The notes beneath the pieces are model-generated. The model did no database searches and had not been told where the DNA came from. It was given only the letters and a program-made list of their open reading frames with translations. From Caulobacteraceae bacterium (GTDB lineage Bacteria; Pseudomonadota; Alphaproteobacteria; Caulobacterales; Caulobacteraceae): a stretch of 5,477 nucleotides of DNA. Of the stretch, positions 1 to 4,831 are shown one piece after another (position 1 is the first letter of the stretch; each line of letters begins with the position of its first letter). The stretch spans positions 1 through 5,477 of the forward strand of contig CANGEH010000170.1 of NCBI GenBank assembly GCA_947452665.1, read 5' to 3'. Both the position numbers and the translations under genes were made by a program.

Positions 1-6
1 GCTCAT
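1..6 (-). CDS. Start of a downstream gene, predicted dnaE2 (imuC), only two codons visible
   Basis: On the minus strand the imuB stop TGA (5 to 3) overlaps an ATG at 6 to 4, giving the ATGA arrangement typical of translationally coupled genes. Only Met-Ser can be read before the window ends. The identity is inferred from known operon structure: imuA-imuB cassettes are usually followed by dnaE2, the error-prone alpha subunit of DNA polymerase III, which does the actual translesion synthesis. Nothing of the DnaE2 protein itself is visible, so the product is a prediction from context. The ATGA could also be a chance overlap with a different gene starting further on. Confidence 0.4.
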
Positions 7-1589
7 GCAAACACCCCATGCAGCCACCAGCTGGGCAGGCGGCCCATGTCTTCGCGCTCATAAAGCCCCTCGCGAAACAGCCAATAGCGATGCCCGGCCT
101 CGTCCTCGATGCGGTAATAATCGCGCGTGCGGGGCGCTGGGCGATGACTGTCCGCCGACTGACGCCACCATTCGGGGCCCAGGCGTTCTGGCCCCTCAGC
201 TCGCACCACGCGCCTGGCCACACGCCGCCAGATAAACCGCACCGGCGCGGCATCAGGCAGTTCGGCCATGGCCTCAACCGGCTCAGGCGGATGGAAGAGC
301 AAGAGCGGCCGTGGCCGGTCTTCTAGCACAAAAGCCTGCGTCGCGCGGCCAAGTACAGGCGGGCCCCATTGAGCACTGTGTTCGGGCAGCCAGCGGCCAG
401 AGGGTTTTGCCATACGCACAGCGCCCTCGCCCAATCTGGCCTGAAGGCGGTCAATCAGCCCAGCGAGAGCACCTTGATCAATGGCGTCGCCCTCGCCCTG
501 CAGCCCGGTCTGGACCAGGACTATCGGCTCGGCCACGGGCGCGGCCAGCATCAGGGCGTCAATGCCAAAGCCCAGATCGAGGTGCTCAAGCCCCTTATTT
601 TTAAACAGACGCAGAAAGTGCGTGGGCTGGGCTAGGGGCGCGCTCAGCCCAATCTCCAGCTGGGTGGTGCCGCCATCAACGCGAAAGCCGGTTAGGGCCA
701 GTTTGCGCGCGCCGCAGCCATCGCGCACCAATTGATCGCTCAGAACACGGACAAGATCGCCCAAGCAGTGCTCGACCCCGGCCACATCGCCAATCGGTTC
801 GGCAAACACCTGAAAGGCGCGATAGGCGGCGGGCGGGCGCACGGGCGCCAGGGGCTCAGGGCGAAAGCCAAGCGCCTGGTCTAGCCGCTCGACCACCGAA
901 AGCCCCAGCCCGCCCGCCGCCAACTTTCCAGCGGCAAACCGTCTGGCCAGACCCGCGCGCGGCAAGGGATAAAGATCGCCAATCTGGTTCAGGCCAAACC
1001 GGCGCAGCAGCACCACCGCCTCTGGCGCTAGGCGCAGGGCCTCGGTCGGTAAATCGGCAAGGGCCGACCGCGCGCCGCCTTCTAGGGCCAGGCGCGGATC
1101 TGGCCCAAACCTTGCCAAGGCCCAGGCCGCGCCCAGCGTATCGGCCAGGGCGGCATGGGCGGGAATACCGGCCTTGGCCAGCTTGGTCTCCAGGGTCTGC
1201 AGCAAGGCCGCCTCACCGCCAAACAGGTGCGCGGCCCCGGTCATGTCGAGGACGAGGCCCTCAAGGCCAGGCGGGCCGGTCTCCATGGCCACGGCCGGGG
1301 AAAACCGTTCTGACCACAGGGCCAATTGGGTCAGGGCCCCCGCCTCTGCCGCCGGATCGGCTGGGGCGGTGATCAGGTCTGGCACCCGGGCGCGGGCATC
1401 GGCCTGGGTCTGGCCGCGATAGAGGCCAAGCGCGCGGGCGGCGGCATTCACCGCGCGCAGGCAAAGGCCGCCCCCGACCCGCTCGACCAGGGCAAAGGGG
1501 GTTTCAGGCGGCGGCGGGGCGGGGCTGGCCCGTCGCCAGACTGTGATCGGCCAGTCGGGCAACCACAGGCAGGCTATGCGTCTGGCCAT
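3..1589 (-). CDS. imuB: ImuB, catalytically inactive Y-family polymerase homologue
   Basis: ImuB is the scaffold of the ImuA-ImuB-DnaE2 mutasome; in studied relatives it links the error-prone polymerase to the sliding clamp during SOS mutagenesis. From the chosen start the protein has 528 residues, the usual length. It opens with CLWLPDWPI (about 7-15), where active Y-family enzymes carry the first catalytic Asp motif. GLVLDMTGAAHLFGG (111-125) follows with no SxDE motif before it, so it should be inactive. A helix-hairpin-helix-like stretch lies at about 196-219, and the little-finger-like domain begins near 252. The C-terminus carries family signatures: GPERLGPEWW (466-475), RDYYRIED (489-496), YWLFREGLYE (502-511) and the WWLHGVFA end. 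The start at 1589 gives the family-like N-terminus but overlaps imuA by 86 bases and has only a tightly spaced GAGG before it. An ATG at 1634 adds 15 residues and has a better-spaced GGAG. The family assignment is secure; the start is not. Confidence 0.93.
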   Translation of the reverse strand: MARRIACLWLPDWPITVWRRASPAPPPPETPFALVERVGGGLCLRAVNAAARALGLYRGQTQADARARVPDLITAPADPAAEAGALTQLALWSERFSPAVAMETGPPGLEGLVLDMTGAAHLFGGEAALLQTLETKLAKAGIPAHAALADTLGAAWALARFGPDPRLALEGGARSALADLPTEALRLAPEAVVLLRRFGLNQIGDLYPLPRAGLARRFAAGKLAAGGLGLSVVERLDQALGFRPEPLAPVRPPAAYRAFQVFAEPIGDVAGVEHCLGDLVRVLSDQLVRDGCGARKLALTGFRVDGGTTQLEIGLSAPLAQPTHFLRLFKNKGLEHLDLGFGIDALMLAAPVAEPIVLVQTGLQGEGDAIDQGALAGLIDRLQARLGEGAVRMAKPSGRWLPEHSAQWGPPVLGRATQAFVLEDRPRPLLLFHPPEPVEAMAELPDAAPVRFIWRRVARRVVRAEGPERLGPEWWRQSADSHRPAPRTRDYYRIEDEAGHRYWLFREGLYEREDMGRLPSWWLHGVFA

Positions 1590-2217
1590 GGTCCTCGGCT
1601 TTTGCCCCTGACCCAAGCCATGATCGCCGCTCATTATCCCACTCCAATTCCCAAAAGCCGGGCGCACCATCGCGCCGCCGGATCAGACTGGCCCGCAACC
1701 GCTCTGGCCCCGGCGCGCGGGCATCAAAAGCATGGGCCCCCGAGGCCATGGACGCGATCTGCCAGCGCCGCCGGGCTGTGCTTAAGCCCCCGGTCTGGCC
1801 GACCCGCAAGACCACAGCCCTGGCCCGCCCGGCCCGGGCAGCAAAATCTAGCCTGCGGGTGGCGACAAAATCGGGCGCGGCCAAGGCCCCGATCGCACCG
1901 CTGATCGCCCCCGATTTCAAGGCCTCTTCCAGCGCCCAGAGCGCCTGATGCTCATCGAGGGTTTCAACCAGAATCAAGTCCCGCCCCATCTGGCTCCAGC
2001 CCGGCGCAAAGGGCCGACCGCGCTCGCGCAGCCAGACCTTGGGCGCAACAAAGACGCAAGGACGCGCGCCGGGCTGGCCGTCGCCCCCCACCCGCATCAA
2101 GGCAAAGGCCAGCGCCGCGCCAAGGTCTTGCGGCTGGCCGGCCGCCACCTCCTCCAGGACCGCTTCAGAGGCGGGCAAGGGGCTTTGAAAGACGGACAAG
2201 GCGTGTGTTTCGGACAT
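1504..2217 (-). CDS. imuA: ImuA-like RecA/SulA-fold mutagenesis protein
   Basis: This 237-residue protein is the first gene of the SOS mutagenesis cassette. ImuA proteins are distant RecA relatives that work with ImuB and DnaE2; their exact biochemical role is less settled. Visible features are a RecA-like core with alternating hydrophobic strands (CVFVAPKVW 54-62, LILVETLDEH 81-90, RAVVLRVG 133-140) and the conserved-looking end of the core, GFWELEWDNERRSW (187-200). The position where RecA has its P-loop reads AAGQPQDLGAALAFAL (25-40) with no GxxxxGKT, so ATP binding is doubtful; this is common in the ImuA family. The ATG at 2217 has AAGGG nine bases upstream and lies just downstream of a LexA-type operator. 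Its last 28 codons, stop included, overlap imuB in another frame. Identity rests on size, the WELEWD region and the gene order, since single-sequence similarity in this family is weak. Confidence 0.85.
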   Translation of the reverse strand: MSETHALSVFQSPLPASEAVLEEVAAGQPQDLGAALAFALMRVGGDGQPGARPCVFVAPKVWLRERGRPFAPGWSQMGRDLILVETLDEHQALWALEEALKSGAISGAIGALAAPDFVATRRLDFAARAGRARAVVLRVGQTGGLSTARRRWQIASMASGAHAFDARAPGPERLRASLIRRRDGAPGFWELEWDNERRSWLGSGAKAEDHGQTHSLPVVARLADHSLATGQPRPAAA

Positions 2218-2233
2218 GGACAGGAACCCTTAT

Positions 2234-2248
2234 GTTCCTATTTTGTTC
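2234..2248 (-). promoter_or_regulatory. LexA (SOS) box upstream of imuA
   Basis: The plus strand reads GTTC-CTATTTT-GTTC, an exact match to the GTTC-N7-GTTC direct repeat known as the LexA box of alphaproteobacteria. It ends 17 bases before the imuA start and covers the proposed -10 element at 2240-2245, so bound LexA would block transcription of imuA-imuB. A further half-site in opposite orientation (GAAC at 2224-2227) pairs with the first GTTC to form GGAAC-N6-GTTCC at 2223-2238. The function is inferred from the known motif and from the damage-inducible nature of the downstream genes. Confidence 0.85.
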
Positions 2249-2269
2249 TCAAACCCATCCGAGAGTCAA
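2240..2269 (-). promoter_or_regulatory. Predicted promoter of the imuA-imuB operon
   Basis: On the minus strand a -35 element TTGACT (2264-2269; five of six consensus bases) is followed after 18 bases by CAAAAT (2240-2245; four of six). Transcription would begin near 2233, leaving a leader of about 16 bases that contains the ribosome-binding AAGGG at 2227-2231. The overlap of the -10 with the LexA box supports this placement. It is a consensus match by eye; the start site is not known. Confidence 0.55.
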
Positions 2270-2282
2270 TGGGAGTCTTTGA

Positions 2283-2298
2283 GGGGTCTCAAGACCCC
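2283..2298 (-). terminator. Short GC-rich hairpin at the end of the TPR gene, possible terminator
   Basis: GGGGTCT and AGACCCC form a perfect seven-base inverted repeat around a two-base centre; in practice it would fold as a shorter stem with a loop. It spans the stop codon of the tetratricopeptide-repeat gene and lies just upstream of the imuA promoter, where ending upstream transcription would be useful. No run of T follows on the minus strand, so it is not a standard intrinsic terminator. It may be an RNA 3'-end structure or chance. Confidence 0.25.
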
Positions 2299-2861
2299 GG
2301 CCGCGTTACCGTAAAGCGCACCAACTGGGTCTTGGGGGCTTCCCAGTCGGGCTTGAGCTCTGAGGCTTTTAGATAGTCAAAATAGGCCCGTTTCATATCG
2401 CCGAGACCCTCATAGGCCAGGGCGCGGTTGAAATAGGCTTTTTCCGGCTCTTGCGGGCTAAGGCCAAGGCCCCGGTCAATATTGCTCAAGGCCTGGGCAT
2501 AATCGCGCTGGCCGATCATGGCCGCGCCGCGATTGACAAAGGCCTCGCCCAAGGTTGGGCCAACCACAACCGCCCGGTCCAGATCGCGCCGCGCGGCTGC
2601 GAAATCCTGGCGGCGCATATAAATGACGCCGCGATTGACCAAGGTTCCAGCCAAGGCGTCGCGGTTCAGGTTTTCCGTATCCAGCGCCGTGTCGCACAAG
2701 GCTAGGCTACGATCATCCGACAGGCCCTTAAGGGCGGCCATCGAACACTCGGTCGCCAAACCCCCGCCAATGACAAACACCGAGGCCTGGGCCTGACTGA
2801 CCAAGGCGGTTGCTGCCATGATGGCGGACATAAGCAAGACACGCGGGGCGAAAGACGCCAT
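2289..2861 (-). CDS. Exported tetratricopeptide-repeat protein of unknown function
   Basis: The 190-residue product begins with a basic-hydrophobic signal peptide (1-26) ending in AQA, with likely cleavage before Ser27, so the mature protein should be periplasmic or outside the cell. Residues about 71-173 hold three tandem tetratricopeptide repeats of about 34 residues, starting near AGTLVNRGVIY, GEAFVNRGAAM and EKAYFNRALAY, each with the expected small and aromatic pattern and a closing Pro. Such repeats form a helical protein-binding scaffold; no enzymatic motif is present. Two cysteines (39 and 56) lie between the signal and the repeats and could form a disulfide. The ATG at 2861 is chosen because GGAGGG lies five bases upstream and the signal peptide starts there; an upstream TTG at 2921 would bury the signal. 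It is transcribed apart from imuA and diverges from cysQ. The partner and role cannot be told. Confidence 0.85.
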   Translation of the reverse strand: MASFAPRVLLMSAIMAATALVSQAQASVFVIGGGLATECSMAALKGLSDDRSLALCDTALDTENLNRDALAGTLVNRGVIYMRRQDFAAARRDLDRAVVVGPTLGEAFVNRGAAMIGQRDYAQALSNIDRGLGLSPQEPEKAYFNRALAYEGLGDMKRAYFDYLKASELKPDWEAPKTQLVRFTVTRPGS

Positions 2862-2866
2862 CCCAT

Positions 2867-2872
2867 CCCTCC
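2867..2872 (-). promoter_or_regulatory. Ribosome-binding site fixing the TPR gene start
   Basis: GGAGGG on the minus strand lies five bases before the ATG at 2861. It is the strongest Shine-Dalgarno match in this window and decides in favour of the 190-residue protein with a signal peptide over the longer TTG-started reading frame. Confidence 0.7.
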
Positions 2873-2900
2873 AGCTCAAAACTTTCCTTAGAAGAGCGCC

Positions 2901-2928
2901 ATCTTCTTCCCAATTGCCCAAGAGTCAA
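2901..2928 (-). promoter_or_regulatory. Possible promoter of the TPR gene
   Basis: On the minus strand TTGACT (2923-2928) is followed after 16 bases by GAAGAT (2901-2906), which matches only three of six -10 bases. The -35 sits in ATTGACTCTTGG, nearly the same as the ATTGACTCTCGG around the proposed imuA -35, which adds some weight. The -10 is poor, so this is tentative. A six-base inverted repeat (AGAAGA at 2890-2895, TCTTCT at 2902-2907) overlaps it and might be an operator or leader hairpin. Confidence 0.3.
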
Positions 2929-2970
2929 TTTGAACCCCTTGGCAAAAAGCCCTAGGAACGCAGAATTGAT

Positions 2971-2976
2971 AAAGGA
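2971..2976 (+). promoter_or_regulatory. Ribosome-binding site deciding the cysQ start
   Basis: AAAGGA lies seven bases before the ATG at 2984 but only one base before the ATG at 2978, so 2984 is the better start. An in-frame TTG at 2930 has no comparable site and would add residues not expected in the family. Confidence 0.55.
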
Positions 2977-2983
2977 CATGATT

Positions 2984-3814
2984 ATGACCCAGCCCCTGCC
3001 CGCCCTTGACCGCACAGCCCTGCTCGAGGGCCTGGTTATTAGCGCCCATGCGGCCGGCAAGGCGATCTGGGATATTTATCAAGCGGGGTTTGAGGTGGCG
3101 GTCAAGGCCGATGCCTCGCCAGTGACCCTGGCCGACACCGCCGCCGAGGCGATCATCTTGGCCGATCTGGCGCGCCTAGCCCCCGGCATCCCGGTTGTGG
3201 CCGAAGAAGAGGTCGCGGCAGGGCGCATACCGGCGGTCGGTCGCCAGTTTTTCGTGGTCGATCCGCTCGATGGCACCAAGGAATTTGTGCAAAGGCGCGG
3301 CGATTTTACCGTCAATATTGCCCTGATCGAGGACGGCCAGCCCAGCCTTGGCATTGTCTATGCCCCGGCCAAGGACCGGATGTTTGCCGGTGACGTGACC
3401 TTGAAAACCGCCTGGACCCAGGAGGTGGCACCGGGCCAAGCCTTGAGTGAGGCTAGCGCTCGCAGGCCCTTGGCTGTGCGCACACCGCCAAAACAGGACC
3501 TGATTGCGGTGGCGTCCAAGTCGCACAATACGCCAGAGACCGACGCTTATCTGGCGCTCTACCCGATCGGTGAGCGGGTTTCGGTCGGCTCATCGCTCAA
3601 GTTTTGCCTGGTCGCTGCGGGCGAGGCTGACCTCTATCCGCGCCTCGCGCCGACCTGCGAATGGGATACGGGCGCTGGCCATGCGGTCTTGCTGGCGGCG
3701 GGCGGCCAGGTTTTGGCCCTAGATGGCAGCCCCTTGCTCTATGGCAAAAAGGACTTTTTCAATCCCGGATTTTTAGCGGGCGGGCCTCTCGACCTGATCG
3801 CAGTGGAAAAATAA
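2984..3814 (+). CDS. cysQ: CysQ, 3'(2'),5'-bisphosphate nucleotidase
   Basis: CysQ hydrolyses 3'-phosphoadenosine 5'-phosphate (PAP) to AMP and phosphate, clearing the by-product formed when PAPS is reduced or used in sulfation; it can also act on PAPS. The 276-residue protein has the order of the inositol monophosphatase-like, lithium-sensitive phosphatase family: KADASPVTLAD (41-51), VVAEEE (71-76) with metal-binding Glu, DPLDGTKEF (93-101) with the two metal-binding Asp at 93 and 96, SSLKFCLVAAGEADLYPR (203-220), and EWDTGAGHAVL (226-236) with the last metal-binding Asp at 228. DGTKEF, rather than the DGT-x-N-F of inositol phosphatases, and the EWDTGAGHA box point to CysQ. All ligands are present, so it should be active. 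It lies 102 bases before cysD on the same strand and may be co-transcribed, although the gap has its own promoter-like sequence. No terminator is seen after it. Confidence 0.94.
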   Translation: MTQPLPALDRTALLEGLVISAHAAGKAIWDIYQAGFEVAVKADASPVTLADTAAEAIILADLARLAPGIPVVAEEEVAAGRIPAVGRQFFVVDPLDGTKEFVQRRGDFTVNIALIEDGQPSLGIVYAPAKDRMFAGDVTLKTAWTQEVAPGQALSEASARRPLAVRTPPKQDLIAVASKSHNTPETDAYLALYPIGERVSVGSSLKFCLVAAGEADLYPRLAPTCEWDTGAGHAVLLAAGGQVLALDGSPLLYGKKDFFNPGFLAGGPLDLIAVEK

Positions 3815-3864
3815 ACTCCGATCTTTGCTTTACTAGACGCCATTGCAGAAAAGCTTATGTGCCA

Positions 3865-3893
3865 TTGTCGTTATTTAGCGCTATTAAGATAAA
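3865..3893 (+). promoter_or_regulatory. Possible cysD promoter in the AT-richer cysQ-cysD gap
   Basis: TTGTCG (3865-3870) and GATAAA (3888-3893) are separated by 17 bases, each matching four of six consensus bases. The predicted start near 3900 would give a leader of about 17 bases containing the GGAAAG ribosome-binding site at 3905-3910. An eight-base palindrome, TAGCGCTA (3876-3883), sits between the two elements and could be an operator. The surrounding 102 bases are clearly richer in A and T than the genes on either side. The elements are weak, and read-through from cysQ is equally possible. Confidence 0.35.
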
Positions 3894-3916
3894 ACTGATC
3901 CACCGGAAAGTTTGCC

Positions 3917-4831
3917 GTGTCCGACACTCCTATTGCCCTGACCCATCTGCAAAGGCTGGAAGCCGAGAGCATCCACATCATGCGCGAGGTGGTCGCCGAA
4001 AGCGATAATCCCGTCATGCTGTATTCGATCGGCAAGGATTCGGCCGTCATGCTGCACCTGGCGATCAAGGCCTTCTTCCCGGCCAAGCTGCCGTTTCCGC
4101 TATTACATGTGGATACGCGCTGGAAATTCCGGGAAATGATCACTTTTCGCGATGCCTTGGCCAAGCGCCTAGGGCTGGACCTGCTCGTCCATACCAATCC
4201 AGACGGCCTAGCCCAGGGCGTCGGCCCTTTTACCCATGGCTCGGCTGTTCATACCGATGTGATGAAGACCCAGGGCCTCAAACAGGCGCTGGACCAGTAC
4301 GGGTTTGACGTTGCCTTTGGCGGTGCGCGGCGCGACGAGGAAAAGTCCCGCGCCAAGGAGCGGATTTTTTCCTTCCGCTCAGAACAACACCGCTGGGATC
4401 CCAAACAACAGCGCCCTGAACTGTGGCGCACCTATAATGCCCGCAAGCATAAGGGCGAGAGCATCCGGGTGTTTCCCCTGTCCAACTGGACCGAGCTGGA
4501 TATCTGGCAATATATCCATCTGGAAAACATACCCCTAGTGCCGCTCTATTTCGCAGACCAGCGCCCTGTGGTCGAGCGGGATGGCACCTTGATCATGGTC
4601 GATGATGACCGCATGCCGCTAAGGCCCGGCGAGACCCCGCAAATGAAATCGGTGCGGTTTCGCACCCTTGGCTGCTACCCCTTGACCGGGGCAGTGGAAA
4701 GCACGGCTGCGACCTTGCCCGAAATTATTCAGGAAATGCTCCTGACCACCACTTCCGAGCGTCAGGGCCGCGTGATCGATCACGACCAGGCCGCCTCCAT
4801 GGAAAAGAAGAAGCAGGAAGGCTATTTCTAA
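3917..4831 (+). CDS. cysD: CysD, sulfate adenylyltransferase small subunit
   Basis: CysD is the catalytic subunit of ATP sulfurylase. It joins ATP and sulfate to give adenosine 5'-phosphosulfate and pyrophosphate in the cytoplasm, driven by GTP hydrolysis on its partner CysN. The 304-residue length is standard. Visible motifs are the PP-loop YSIGKDSAVML (36-46), which binds ATP; LHVDTRWKFREM (63-74); the strongly conserved GGARRDEEKSRAKERIFSFR (135-154); VFPLSNWTELDIWQYI (185-200); and RTLGCYPLTGAVES (249-262). The C-terminus, MEKKKQEGYF, is the usual family ending. Translation starts at GTG (3917), six bases after GGAAAG; this gives the expected short N-terminus before the LxxLEAESIHIMREV helix. 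The stop overlaps the ATG of cysN by one base (TAATG), so the subunits are probably made by coupled translation. Nothing is missing or unusual, and I consider the call certain. Confidence 0.98.
   Translation: MSDTPIALTHLQRLEAESIHIMREVVAESDNPVMLYSIGKDSAVMLHLAIKAFFPAKLPFPLLHVDTRWKFREMITFRDALAKRLGLDLLVHTNPDGLAQGVGPFTHGSAVHTDVMKTQGLKQALDQYGFDVAFGGARRDEEKSRAKERIFSFRSEQHRWDPKQQRPELWRTYNARKHKGESIRVFPLSNWTELDIWQYIHLENIPLVPLYFADQRPVVERDGTLIMVDDDRMPLRPGETPQMKSVRFRTLGCYPLTGAVESTAATLPEIIQEMLLTTTSERQGRVIDHDQAASMEKKKQEGYF

Noticed and set aside
1326..1904. Plus-strand open frame of 192 codons opposite imuB and imuA
   Set aside because: Antisense shadow of two well-supported genes in GC-rich DNA; the translation is low-complexity Pro/Arg/Ala with no domain or ribosome-binding site.
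1948..2376. Plus-strand open frame of 142 codons across the imuA start and promoter
   Set aside because: It runs antisense through imuA, the LexA box and the end of the TPR gene, and its product resembles no family.
2862..2921. N-terminal extension of the TPR protein from a TTG at 2921
   Set aside because: It would put charged residues ahead of a clear signal peptide and cross the strong GGAGGG site that serves the ATG at 2861.
2932..2959. Second LexA box in the divergent region (GAAC at 2932-2935 and 2956-2959)
   Set aside because: The half-sites are 20 bases apart rather than seven, so they do not make the known operator.
2930..2966. cysQ promoter candidates (TTGAAC at 2930-2935 with TAGGAA at 2953-2958; TTGGCA at 2939-2944 with CAGAAT at 2961-2966)
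   Set aside because: The first has a poor -10 and the second would start transcription inside the ribosome-binding site; I cannot choose between them or support either.
2930..2983. N-terminal extension of CysQ from a TTG at 2930
   Set aside because: No ribosome-binding site for the TTG, the extra residues are not family-like, and AAAGGA is well placed for the ATG at 2984.
3176..3526. Minus-strand open frame of 116 codons inside cysQ
   Set aside because: Lies opposite the conserved metal-binding motifs of CysQ, which explain the sequence fully.
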